Part shown: positions 43,115 through 54,190 of the stretch, in pieces
Layout of the letters: every line of letters begins with the position of its first letter
Numbering within the stretch: position 1 is the stretch's first letter
Assembly: GCA_038503065.1 (NCBI GenBank)
Contig: JBCAMK010000009.1
Coordinates: 186,001 to 250,000 of the forward strand
Length of the DNA stretch: 64,000 bases
Source of the DNA: Paragyromitra xinjiangensis
Lineage: Eukaryota; Ascomycota; Pezizomycetes; Pezizales; Discinaceae
Direction: 5' to 3'
Made by a program: the position numbers and the translations under genes
Notes under the pieces: generated by a model
What the model was told of the DNA's origin: nothing
Seen by the model: only the letters and a program-made list of their open reading frames with translations
Databases searched by the model: none

Positions 43115-43497
43115 TGTGGGCGAGTGCGTAGGAGACTCTGCCAGTTTGACGCAGAGATCTGATATTCGCTGCCTTCGCGCTGTGAAGAAGAGGCTGCGTC
43201 GACGCGGACTTCGATGTCCTATAGCGAGGCACATATATGCGGATTATTAGGCGTGGAATCGAGCGAATAGGAAGGATATATTCGATACGAATTAGGCAAG
43301 GCAAGAGCCCGCCGCAAAGGAATACGATACAAAATAGATAGATAGGAAAGAATAGAGTAGTGAATAGGATAAGAATCGACAGGCAATGTTGAACAGTAAT
43401 AGAAATCCTCCGCTGTCAATACCCCTAACCCTTATACACGTGACCGCGCACGTGACTTATCCATCGCTTCCTTTCACCTCCCGCGCGCCCCACCACA
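43115..43497 (-). repeat. 3' LTR of the 11.1-kb retrotransposon
   Basis: 383 bp, TG...CA ends. On the minus strand it contains GTGTATAAGGG (TATA-like) about 80 bp in, after two CACGTG E-box-like motifs (GTCACGTGCGCGGTCACGTG). Identical by eye to 53808-54190. Confidence 0.9.
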
Positions 43498-43512
43498 ATC
43501 CTCCCCTCCTAC
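43498..43512 (-). promoter_or_regulatory. Polypurine tract
   Basis: Minus strand GTAGGAGGGGAGGAT directly before the 3' LTR; the usual primer site for plus-strand DNA synthesis. Confidence 0.7.
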
Positions 43513-43664
43513 AATGGCCGTCCCCTGGCCATTAACCCCCTTCCAAAACCGAGGAAACAAAGGAATCATATGCTAATCTATACGTAGGAAACACGAAAAA
43601 CAGAACGAAACGAGAAACAGACCAAACCAACCAAAGAAACCTCCCCTCCTAAAACTCCGCTCTC

Positions 43665-45273
43665 CTACCAATTCATTCGCTTCCTCCGTCGCTTCTTCTT
43701 CCCTTCCGACGACGAGGAAAGTTTCCGCTTAGCAGGAGACTGCGTCGACGCAGGCTCTGCTAACTCGCGAGTCTCCGGAGGAGGCATATCCTCATTAGCA
43801 GCAGGCGGGGCAACGTCAGCAGCAGATGAATCCTTAGCAGCAACAGCAGCTGCGGCAGCGACATCAACAGGCGGATCCTCCAATTCCTTCCCCAAATCCT
43901 CCAATTCGGGCTCTATTTCCTTCTCCACCTCCACTTCCGACTCCTTCCTAATAGGAGAGCCTAATTCCACCTCCGAATCCTCCACCTCCGACTCCACATC
44001 TGAACCAAATCCTGCCAGCGAATAGCCTCCACGCAGCAACGACTCCTTGCCTTCCTTGGTAATTCGCATTGGAGGCTCCCAAGTGCCCGTATCTCTGGCG
44101 TGGAAATAGGAATTTGGGCCGAAATCTCGCCTCTCCGCCCACTCCTGGACCTTATACCCCTCCCACATAGCCTCCATCAACTTCCTCCGCACCTTTCTCA
44201 CCAATTTCCACGCCTTCCGCTCATCTGCCCCCAGCAAGATCTCCAACTCCCAACGCACACGAGCAGACTCCCAATCCACCATTCCCAGCAGCGCATCTCC
44301 GATTCCCCACACACCTCGGACCTCTGGCGTACTCGCAAAGCGTGCTTTAGGGCGGCTATGGGCGTTAATTTGCCCAGTAGGATTCCGTGGCAGCACGGTC
44401 AGCGAACGGTGCGCTTCAGCGATATCGGCGCGTGAGCCCATCTCCAGGAATTCCATGGCTTCTCCGTCTCCCTGGATGGCTGTGGGCCAATTATTCACCG
44501 TTCTCCGCTGCAGAATTGCCTTATCTTTGGCGCCGGCAGTTGCTCCGTGAATTAGGTGCGGCAACGAGATTCGAAGGTCTCCAGGTGCGCAAACCATGTT
44601 CGTTTCCTTGCCAAATGACGCCTCATCCTCTTGCAAATACGTCTTAGTGGTCCGGAAAGAATTCCCATCCTTGGCATCTCCGCGCGCCTCCACACGAGCC
44701 CACCAATCCGCGAGGTGATTCTGGAAGCCCTCAACGACCGCAGTACAGCCTTCCGGAATCTCCTGATCCAGCGAGAGCGAGGTTTGGATGTGATTCACTC
44801 CTACGCCCGTATCTAACGCCTTCCGAGGATTCAGATCTATATGGCGGAATTGCGTATAATCTCCAGGCAGCGAATACTTAGCGTAGTGAGGAAAGGCTAA
44901 CATTCGATAGGCGCGGTCCGACCTCGCAGCCAACACCAAAACGTAATACACGGGATCTTGCCTAATTGCCTGCTGTAATACGGAATGATAGCAATTCCGC
45001 AGCCAGCCCGTTGAATCACTCCGTTGATGGTGGAGATATAGGTCGAATTCCTCCGAGATCTTAGCCCAAAGCTCCGTTTCCTCCGTCAACCACCTAAACG
45101 CCGGAACCACGCAATTGCCTTTCTCCAGAAACGCATCCCAAGCCTCCTGACTGCCAAAGCGCGCAAAGATTTCTCCTCTATCAAACTGCGGAAGTTCGCG
45201 ATTGGCTTCCACAAGAAAGATCCCAAATCGTCCGCCTCCACTCTAGCCCTCGCTCCTTTCCTAAATCAGCCAT
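43665..45273 (-). CDS. Retrotransposon accessory gene 2: 2-oxoglutarate/Fe(II) dioxygenase-like protein
   Basis: The main open frame runs 45212-43665 (515 codons). No ATG is in that frame, but an ATG at 45273-45271 joins it if one base is changed near 45240, giving ~535 aa. From the 45212 codon: YTQFRHIDLN near 119-128 with H124-x-D126, IQTSLSLDQE then CTAVVEGFQNHL (strands following the metal site), and LPHLIHGA with His219/His222, then RRT near 236-238. HxD...H...R is the iron and 2-oxoglutarate set of the double-stranded beta-helix oxygenases. Similar proteins exist in ascomycetes. The C-terminal ~130 residues are acidic, then Ala/Pro-rich, ending in a strongly basic KKKRRRKR tail (nuclear signal). 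Its place between integrase and the 3' LTR shows capture by the element. Substrate unknown; nucleic acid or histone modification is speculation. Confidence 0.6.
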
Positions 45274-45304
45274 AAGTCGCTGCGGCAGCCTGAAGATTCC
45301 CTAT

Positions 45305-46659
45305 TCAATCCCAGTGCCTGTGGATGTGTCTGCAGGCGCAGCGATCATCTCCGCGCGGTTCAGGCGCTTGACATACAGGCCAACGTACGATGCCAGCCGC
45401 TGTAAGTGCTCCCGCGCAGATTATCAAGCCCTGCCTCCACGCCATCCAGCAGATATTTCCCTTGCGAGGCAAGCGGTACCACCTCTGCACTTCGATATTT
45501 GCGCAGATTAGATACCCATTCCTTGGAGAGATATTCTCCACAGCCACACGCTCGGACTTATGGATTTCCTCCTCTTCGGCCTCTTCTTCCTCCACTTCCT
45601 TCCCTTTCCCTTTCCCTTTCTCTTGTTGCCGCTGCGCTTGCGCCTCCACGGCCCTACCAGCCACCTCATCCTCCTCTACCACAACACCAGGCACCTCCGT
45701 ACTCCGCGACTGAGGAGTCTGCGACCACGCAGAGTCCCGCTCTTCCGCCCCCACTTTCCTCTTCCTCCACCACCTTCTCCAGCGACTTCCCCTTCCCTTT
45801 CTTAGCAGCCTTCGAGCTTAGTCTGCTTCGGCCTAACCTCCACAGGCCACGCCAACACCAAATCCTCATCCCGAACCTCCTCTTTCGTCTCCTTCCCTCT
45901 CCTGCCTTCGTCAACCATTCGCTTGGCATATGCTACATCTTTAGGCATAAATACCAAGGCTTTCTGTTGGCCGGAGGTTCGATCTTGCAGACGCATTCGA
46001 TAACCTGCATCCAGCGCCTTCCAGGCTTGGCTCATTGACCACCCATCTCTAGCAATTGCTGCTAATTGACGTAGGAAATGCTCTGAGAATTGGCGCAAGC
46101 GGTACTCCTGTGGATCGAACTCCTCCTCCCATTGGTCGCCCCACTTCTCACAGATCAACTTCCTCGCCCTCTCCTTCCTGCCATCTGTGGCTCTATAACG
46201 CTCCTGCGCCGGCGCGATCACGTTATCATAATCCATCATGGCTCTAAACGCCTCTTCTCCACCAAACTGATCCCATAGCCCCTCTTTCTCCACATAATCG
46301 GCCCAAATCCGTGAGATTCCCTCATCTGAAACCTCCCGCGCCTCTGCAAATACCTCCAGGGCATCCTTAGCAACAGCGGCACGAGATACGGGATCTTTGT
46401 GCGCTGCCATGGTCTTCTCGATTAGACTGCGCAGGCCATGTTTGGCGCGCTGCTGCAGTACGCTTTCTCTCGTGATTTCGACGATTTCGTTGGTGCCCGT
46501 ATGGCCTGAAGTCTTCGGCGCTCTGTGTACCATTTTCTTGACTGTATTCGGCGACAACGACTCTGATCTGCTGCTGCTGCCTCTCGTTTTTCTGCCCTCT
46601 GGAGTGCTGGGGCCAGCCGAGTCATTTATGGGAGTGAACATGGCGCGCTGCTGTTTCAT
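45305..46659 (-). CDS. Retrotransposon accessory gene 1: helical protein with Cys-containing tail (frameshifted)
   Basis: ATG 46659-46657 (TTTCATG on plus). The first frame (to 45802) has a Ser/Thr-rich basic leader, then ~200 helical residues with several Trp/Asp/Glu (GISRIWADYVEKEGLWDQFG, WEEEFDPQEYRLRQFSEHF). Near 45810 a one-base shift continues into an AAKKGKGKSLEK stretch, and at the G5 run near 45760 a second shift into an acidic/Gln-rich linker. It ends with NGYLICANIEVQRWYRLP; a third shift would give a coding-like ending NRAEMIAAPADTSTGTGIE at ~45305. Product not recognised; the overall layout (helical domain, disordered linker, Cys motif) is reminiscent of nucleic-acid-binding accessory proteins, an inference. 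Confidence 0.45.
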
Positions 46660-47342
46660 GTTGACGTAGTAAAGCAAACAAAGAAATGGCGCCCAACTTG
46701 AAAGCGCTGATATGGGTATAAGCTTTGGTGGCAGGCAGGCAACTTGATATCGAGGGTCAACTTGAAGGAGTCAAACTGATTGCAGAGATTTCGACGAGAT
46801 CCTTCCTTAGGCGAGAGATGTAAGGGATTAGTCCTAGGAAGCAGGTTTGCTTCCCCCTCCCCTCCTAATAAAGAAGAGGTCATGGCGTTTCTGATACCTC
46901 TGCGTCATAGCCCTAAGCCCTATTCCGCCGGCGATTCCCGCAGAGCCCCAACCTTAATTCAACTTCGACCACCGCCAAACATAGGAAAATACACTAAATC
47001 CGCCAAATACAGGTACAAAAATAGGAAAAATACAGCTAATAGAAACATAGAACTCCGAAGGAATTAAACAGGAATTGACTGAGGAATATACGAAGGAATA
47101 GACGACTAGATAATACGAAGGAAATACAGGCAAATAGAGACGAATCAACTGACGAATTGACGAGGAGTATACAAAAGAAACGACGAATAGTAGATAAAGG
47201 AATACATGAAGGAAATATATGAAAGAAACGACGAGCTGACGAGGAATAGACGAAGGAATATAGCAAGAAACGAAGAAACAGCGAATAAGAATCCAAAGAA
47301 ACGGTACAAAAGAAACTCGTAAGGGACCCCCCTTTAGTGGTA
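46660..47342. other. Purine-rich spacer between integrase and accessory genes
   Basis: About 680 bp inside the retrotransposon with no coding frame on the element's strand. On plus it is rich in GAAGGAA/GACGAAT-type repeats with loose ~20-bp periodicity (47080-47300). It could carry a promoter or splice acceptor for the accessory genes. Confidence 0.4.
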
Positions 47343-50300
47343 TTAAGGCAACTGCACGTAGAAGCCCCAGTCTTTCTTAGGCTTCACACGCTTACCACCA
47401 ACCACAGAAACATCTTCCTCCATTTCCACATCTTCAGCCTCCTCTGGCATTTCCCGCGTCGACGCGGACACCTCCGCGTCCTCCTCTCCTAACTCTTCAG
47501 CGGATTCCTCTGCGAGATCTTCTGCGATTTCCTCTGCGATTTCTCCTGCGCGTTGAAAGAAGCGTTTAACACGGTCTGGAGGCGTAGTACCGCCTAAAAG
47601 CGTGCCATCGAGCTCCTCCAAAACCACGGTGCCTACAGGAGATATTTCCCGGATTCGAAAGGGTCCACGCCACCTATTCGCCAGTTTATCACTCCATTGC
47701 TTTTCCAGCTTCGTATTATGGAGAAGTACGAGATCACCAACGCTTAAGGTCTGCGAATTAGGCCGTTTTCTCCTATGGGAGTCGAAATACCGCTTATTCT
47801 CCGACCTGCTTTCTTTTAGGCGAATCGCTGCTTCCTCAGTATCCTCATCTCGCATCTCCAATTGCCTGGCCCGAGCTGCCAATAAATCCGCCCTAGAGTG
47901 GATATCCTGCCACTCAATACTGCCCCACGAACTCAAGGTTATTTCCACTGGAAGCACACACTGCCAACCAAAAACGAGCTCAAAAGGCGCCTTTCCTGTG
48001 GATCTTCTGACCGTAATTCGATCAGCCCAAAGGACGGAGTGGAGATGATTAGGCCAATCCTTCGGCTGTTTGGAGATCTTCTGCAAAGCATCCACTATTT
48101 GCTGATGCCCACGCTCGACCAGCCCATTTGCCTGTGGATGATATGCAGAAACGACCTTTCTATTGATATTATACCGATTGCACAGGCGCTCCGTAAATGC
48201 CTTATTCTCTGGCCCTCCATCCACCACAATCTTCCTAGGGCATCCGAATCGTGAAATCACCTCCTGGAATAGGAAATCCGCCACCTTCTCCGAGCTCCCT
48301 CTAGTCAAAGCACGTCCTTCCGCCCATCCTGAGAAATCATCTCTAGCGAGGACTAGATACCGATTTCGATCACTTCCAGCAGGCATATGCACGATATCTA
48401 CAGACCTTCTCGAATAGCGAAGTGCCAAATGTAGGGTGTAATTCGTCGGGATATCTGGCGGAGGCTCGAAGTTGGCATTGCTCGCAGGTTCGAACGAATT
48501 CCTCCACATCTTTGGCTAATCCACGCCACCAAAAGCGCTGAGATATCTTCTTAAACGTGCCTTCTCTGCCTCTATGCCCTGATTCGTCGTGGAGACCCTT
48601 CAGGATTTGCTGCTTCTCTGGTCCATGGCATATCACTCGCTTCGGCGGCTGATTCTCACGACCTCTCCGGAATAGGTGCCCGTCTCGAATTAGGAATTTA
48701 GTTGCTTCTCGTCTAAACGCCTTTCGCTGCTTTTCCGAGAGATCTTCCGGCATAGATAGAGACTCCAGGAATTCGCCAATCTGCTGCCAACGGCCACTAT
48801 ACTCTCCTTTGGCTAAGCATACAAAGGGGTTAATAGGACCTCGCGTCAACGCGGACTCTCCCGCGGTTACCCGGCTGGCGAATAGTTGATCATCGAGGAA
48901 CTCCTCTAATTCCTCCACATCTTCCGCTTCTGCTTCCGCCACATCCTCTTCAGTCCCCTTACGCCTCGATAATCCATCTGCTGCAGTATGCTGCTTTCCT
49001 GGAACGTGGACGACGTCAAAATCGAAGAGGCGAATCCACGCAATCCAACGAGTGACCATTGCACCTGGAAGATCATTGGCAGGAAGATTCAGTTGGTGAA
49101 CCAGCGTACGAGCGTCGATTTCCACACGGAATCTAACTCCATAGAGCCAAAAGCGCATCTTCTTCAGGGCTTTAAGCAGCCCTTTGCACTCCTTCTTCCC
49201 CGCGTCATACTGCCTCTCCGCAGGCGCCCACAACCCGCTCTCATACCTGCAAGGATGTCTTATATCTCCCAGTAGTTGCATCAACACTGCGCCCCAGCCT
49301 TCTCCTCCGGCATCCACTCCCAAAATCAGCAATCCCGCCAGTGGTCCGTACTGTGGCGTAGCCAGCGCTGGTGCAGTAGTAAGAGCCTTTTTGATCGTTT
49401 CCATTGCCTCCTCCTGTTCTTCCGCCCATACGAAAACCACACCTTTTCGCTGCAGGAAGAATAGTGGCGCTGCGATAATTGCAAATCCTTCGATCCAAAT
49501 CCTATAATAGGTGGCAACTCCTAGAAAGGCTCGGACTTCCGTTACTGAGTCGCAGGCAGGCCAAAGTACGATCTTTTCCACCTTCTTTGCATCAGGAAAC
49601 CGCCCTTCTTCCGTACAGACGAATCCCACGATTTTAATTCCAGGCTTGCACCAGGACGACTTAATTCCCGCCACTGTGGCACCTGCTCTCTCGTAGTCTA
49701 CTAGGACTCGGTCCAAATTGACGATATGCTCTTGTACGAATCTCCGAATTCCAGGGCTTATTTCCTCGTCATCATAGCGCGAGGTTGGTCCTTTTACACC
49801 TACGTCGTCGAGAAAGACTCTGCAGCGTTCTGGAATATTATCATGCTGCGCTTTGGAATTGATTCGCTGAAATGCCTGCACTGAATTCGTGCCTCCTTGC
49901 ACCATTCGAGTATACCGAAGCAAGCCTAAAGGTGTCTGAATAGCAGTCATATCTCTGCTTTCCTCCGCTAAATCCACCTGATCATAGCCGGAGAATAGAT
50001 CGATAATTGAAGCTATTGCCATTCCAGCGAATTCCTCACTGAATTCGTCAACCCTAGGAGGCAATGCCGCATCTAATATCGTATGGCTGTTGGCTTTAGT
50101 GAAAGAGGCGACTAATCGATGCCCGCCCTGCTTTTTCTTTACTAGAAACCAAGGATTTCGATACGGCCCGCGGCAGCGCTCTAGAGTGCCTCCTGCCATC
50201 CGCGCCTTTAGGATTTCGATAACCTCCCCTTCCAGGGCTCTGGGTGTCTTGAAGGGAGCTTCCTGCCATGGCACGTGTGGAATCGTCCGAATCACGTGTG

Positions 50301-50841
50301 GAGGCTCAACTTCCGACTTGAATAAGCCAATTTCTGTGAATTCGAATGCCACGGCAGCTTCCCTATTGTATAGCATTTCCATCAAAAGCTCTCGCTCCTT
50401 CGGCTGAAGATGGCCTATATCCATTTCCGCTATTCTCTCTTTCGTGAGGCGAGACCCTCGTGGAACACTGCTGAATTTGGGCGTAAGGATATGATCGAAA
50501 GGGCCAACAGGCTTATCCAGCCCTTGCCTCCTTTCCTCCTTCAGGCAATCCTGCTTCCAATTCGGATTTCCTTCTGCAGCGCCGCCATCACCTTTGACGT
50601 TCTGCGGGCGCACCTTCTCCTTCTTATTCTTATACAGCCTCCTGCTGCTTACTCCACTTCCCGCTCGCTGAATTTCATTCCAAACTGCCATACACCGCCG
50701 CATCCGCACCTCTCTTTCCGCACCTCGCAAGACTCCGCGTCGACGCGGAGTCTCCTGCGCTCTTCTGACCACACCCTCCACTTCCGCCACTTCCTCCGGA
50801 GGTTTCCGCCGCCTCTTCTCAGTAAGCACCTCCGCGCTTAC
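47343..50841 (-). CDS. pol: Retrotransposon pol: reverse transcriptase, RNase H, integrase
   Basis: Open from just upstream of 50829 in a frame overlapping the end of gag (which stops at TAA 50840-50838), as expected for translation by frameshifting. Reverse transcriptase: WFLVKKKQGGHRLVASF, FSGYDQ, and the catalytic box RVFLDDVG (FLDD). RNase H: LGVDAGGEGWG, YDAGKKECKGLL and VPGKQHTAADGLSR. Integrase: zinc-binding HDESGHRG...CEQC, then after a one-base shift near 48420 (FEKV to VDIVHM) the catalytic core ARDDFSGWAEG, VVDGGPENK and HPQANGLVERG (D, D, E), and a GPF-type C-terminal region. The last ~90 residues are acidic. The frameshift would inactivate the integrase unless it is a sequence error. 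Confidence 0.85.
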
Positions 50842-53253
50842 TGAGATCTCCCGTTTCCCGAGCTCTGCTCACGCCTCCTTCGCATCCACTGCCCCTTTGC
50901 TTCCCTTACTGAAGTGCGCGCATATCCTTCAGGCGGAACTGCCATGAATTTGGCCTTCTTTAGGCGATCAGAGGACCAAATAGTGCCCCACATTGAGCCG
51001 TCGTCCTTATTCGTCCACTTTAGTAAGGCAGCTCGCTCGAATGGGCGCCCTAATACGAATTCACCTTCCATTCCTGGAGATGCAAATATTGGTGTATAAA
51101 CCACGGCACCTCCCACACTAACGGGCGCTTCGTGAATACAGCAAGTCAGAGGTGTGGAATCTCCAGTAATTCCGGTCATGGTCCAGTCCACTTGGTCGTC
51201 GTATGGCAAATTCAAACTCTCGAACTCCGACCAACCCATTCGATTGATTTCTGATCCATTATCTCCCGTTGGCTGCAGCAAAACGCCGTTGATACTGATG
51301 GGAATTAGGCCTGACTCAGCAGCGTATTCGACTTGATGCCTAATTCTCCGAGTCTGGGAATCGCGTGGAGATGCGTGTGCTTTGGAAACCTTCGCAGCTG
51401 GCGCTGGCGGCACGCCCCTGCCGTATAGATATTTCTTGAAGGGAGGAGAAATAGAGACTAATTCTGAAATACTGATATTGATCGACTTTTCCGTTGCCAG
51501 TCTGTGGAAAAGCTCTTCTTCGGAGGGGGCGCCTGTGGCATCATCTCTAAGGGCTCTTCGTGGCGCAACGGGCTTCTTTTCCGGCTTCTTCGTAGGCTTA
51601 TCTTCCTGCATCTCCACTTCCACAGTTTCTACTGGAGGGTATGCTCTAGGCCTGGGTGCCCGAGCATTTGGCAACCCTTCCTGCCTCTCAATTCTTTTCC
51701 TCAGATCTTCCACCTTCTCCTTCTTCACTGGCGCCCTGCGCTTCTCCACACGCGCAGGTTTGACTGCAGAAACGTACCAATTCGCCTCTTCCTCTGATTC
51801 CGAATCCGAATCCAATTCCGACTCCAACTCTTCCTCCACAACCTCCTCCTCGCTGCTTTCTTCATCTAATTCCCCTAAACGCGCCATTCTGACTTCGAAG
51901 CTCGGACCGCGGCTAGGACTGGGCGCAGCCTTAATTCGCCTCACGCCTGGCTGTTGCGGCGGCTGCGGAGGTTGCTGCTGCTCTCGGGCTTCCACTTGCT
52001 GCAGCATATTCCTTCCCGTACTTCTCTCCCATGGCTCAACCACCTCTCCTCCGGACCCTTCTCCTCCCCAGTGAATCCTCCCGCCTACAGCCCTGTGCAC
52101 TAATCCAGCACGTTCTTTGGCCATCAAAGCAGGGCATTGATTCTTCAAATGCGCAGGATCTGCACAGAAGATGCAACGTCTTGCCGGAGCGTACTGAAGA
52201 TTTGACGCATACTGAGGATTCGGAGCGTACTGCTGAGCCGGCTGCGAATTCCGAAGCGGAATTGCATTTGCTCCCGAAGCAGGTCCTGGCGCGTTATAGG
52301 CTTGCGGCGGAGGTGCTCTGGCGCCGACGTTGGCTCTGCTAAAACTCTCCATAAATTGCGCCTGTTGGCGTAAAACCATGGCTTCCATACGCTTCGAAAT
52401 GTCGTCGATTGCGCTCGTGACATCTATATTGTGGGCCTGGCGTTGAATTGGCTGCACAACTTGCGCAGTCTGCTGCGGCTGCGGCTGCGGCTGCGAGCCT
52501 CCGAAACTGGCTGATACTGAAGGCTTCGGCTTCGTTTCCTGCGCTAAAAGCTGATCAATAAGTGCTTCTGAAGAAAACTCACCTTTCTTCATCAATTCTT
52601 CTGTGCGAAGTGTGCCTAAGCAGTAATCCTGAGCTTCTTTCTTAATTAGGGCATATTTGCCTTGGAAGGAGCTGGGCAAGTTGACGTCCAATTTGAACTT
52701 GATTATCAGCTTCCTGGCGAGGTCTAATTGCAGCCCTCCCAGAAACAGCTGAATCTCTTGATACTCCGAAAGCATGCCTGTGGCGCTTTAGACTGGTGGA
52801 AACTGCCGTAAAGGTGCGCGCAAAAGGGCGTATATCACCTGTTTTCTTCTTACTGCGCATTAGTCAGCTCTTGAAACCTTACCGTATACATCTGCTGCTT
52901 CGTATCCTGCGCTCTATACTCCTCCAAAATCTCCCTGCGCAACGCCTGCCAGTCTCCATCTGCATATCGCTTGCAAATAACGAATCGTGGCGCCAATAGA
53001 GCCTGACACAATAGAGAGGGAGCTTCTTCACAGCCGCCTTCTCCGACTCTCCGAATTCTTCATATAGAAGCTCATAATGCTCTAGGAAATCCGTGGCGTC
53101 GTTTCCATCGAAATGCGGGCGCCGTGGGTTCCAGGAAAGGGCATATGCGTCAACTGCTTCCGAAGACGCTTCGATAAGCAAATCTGCAGAGCCGGCAGTA
53201 AGTGGCGTGCCTGCTGTTGGCGTGGAATTGACTGTGGACCGTGGAGTCGACAT
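50838..53253 (-). CDS. gag: Retrotransposon gag with zinc knuckle and protease (frameshifted)
   Basis: ATG 53253 (MSTPRSTVNSTPTAG). The capsid domain RRPHFDGNDATDFLEHYELL is followed by at least three one-base shifts (near 52990, 52855 and 52780). In the alternate frames the capsid continues as DWQALRREILEEY, TGDIRPFARTF and LSEYQEIQLFLGGLQLDLAR. From 52775 one long frame has a Gln/Pro-rich linker, a zinc knuckle CIFCADPAHLKNQC (CX2CX4HX4C), a long acidic/basic linker and a protease-like domain (VEYAAESGLIPISINGVLL, then GDNGSEINRMGW, then FVLGRPFE). The active-site triplet reads D-N-G instead of D-T/S-G. Ends at 50838, overlapping pol. Confidence 0.75.
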
Positions 53254-53791
53254 CTTTATTGCGATTGATAGGGCGAATACAGTTAATACTGTGAGTGCTT
53301 TGCGAATTCTGCTGTGAATCGTACGAAGTCTGATTCTTTCTGCTCTTTTCGCGGGGCATTGGGGGGGTATACGTCTCCCGTGGCGTCTGCTGACTTCTTG
53401 CGAATTCGGCAGCTGAATCTCCGAGATCCCGTATTAAATGTACAGCCTAGCCCTTCCTCAGAAGACTTCCCTGCCACAAATTTTTCTTTGCGCAGTCCGT
53501 CGCTCTTAGCAAGCCGACCTCTGCCGCAATAGGCACAGTCTAATCCGTTGCGGAATTTCTCTGCCGCCTCAATTGCTCTATATCCCGTAACTTCGCAGCC
53601 TATTCCGCACAGGGAATTCTCTGCCGAAGAAAACTCTTCTAGTGTCCTATAGCGTCTCCACAGTCTATTCCGCCGTGGGAATTCTCTGCCGAATAGCCTC
53701 TCTAAATCCCGTGCCTTCCGTGTGTGCGTGTTTGTGCGATTCGCTGCGTGACTGCTTCTCTTCGTGCCTAGGCCTAGCGTATCAATCTCTC

Positions 53792-53806
53792 TGGTCGAAG
53801 GGACCA
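53792..53806 (-). promoter_or_regulatory. Presumed primer-binding site region
   Basis: One base after the 5' LTR the minus strand reads TGGTCCCTTCGACCAGAG. TGG is the usual first triplet of a tRNA-primed site, but the first 15 bases are self-complementary (TGGTC / GACCA around CCTTC), which could instead fold for self-priming. I cannot name a matching tRNA. Confidence 0.35.
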
Positions 53807-53807
53807 T

Positions 53808-54190
53808 TGTGGGCGAGTGCGTAGGAGACTCTGCCAGTTTGACGCAGAGATCTGATATTCGCTGCCTTCGCGCTGTGAAGAAGAGGCTGCGTCGACGCGG
53901 ACTTCGATGTCCTATAGCGAGGCACATATATGCGGATTATTAGGCGTGGAATCGAGCGAATAGGAAGGATATATTCGATACGAATTAGGCAAGGCAAGAG
54001 CCCGCCGCAAAGGAATACGATACAAAATAGATAGATAGGAAAGAATAGAGTAGTGAATAGGATAAGAATCGACAGGCAATGTTGAACAGTAATAGAAATC
54101 CTCCGCTGTCAATACCCCTAACCCTTATACACGTGACCGCGCACGTGACTTATCCATCGCTTCCTTTCACCTCCCGCGCGCCCCACCACA
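53808..54190 (-). repeat. 5' LTR of the 11.1-kb retrotransposon
   Basis: 383 bp, identical by eye to 43115-43497; transcription of the element would start within it, rightmost end first. Confidence 0.9.

Larger units (their letters stand above)
43115..54190 (-). mobile_element. Ty3/gypsy-type LTR retrotransposon with two extra genes (11.1 kb)
   Basis: Complete element on the minus strand: 5' LTR 54190-53808, gag-protease, reverse transcriptase-RNase H-integrase, two accessory coding regions, purine tract 43512-43498, 3' LTR 43497-43115. The 4-bp target GCGG is present on both sides (43111-43114, 54191-54194), and removing the element plus one GCGG restores the host transposase frame. The two 383-bp LTRs look identical base for base, so insertion was recent. 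RT before IN places it in the Ty3/gypsy group; there is no chromodomain. About 3.7 kb between IN and the 3' LTR carries genes not needed for transposition. Several frameshifts are present (see findings). Confidence 0.9.

Noticed and set aside
42966..43304. Frames in the LTRs (also 53782-54112) starting within retrotransposon ends
   Set aside because: Identical in both LTRs and overlap promoter sequence; chance frames in LTR DNA.
43665..45273. Naming the accessory dioxygenase a TET/JBP DNA-hydroxylase
   Set aside because: The HxD...H pattern is common to many 2OG oxygenases; nothing visible distinguishes the nucleic-acid-modifying clade.
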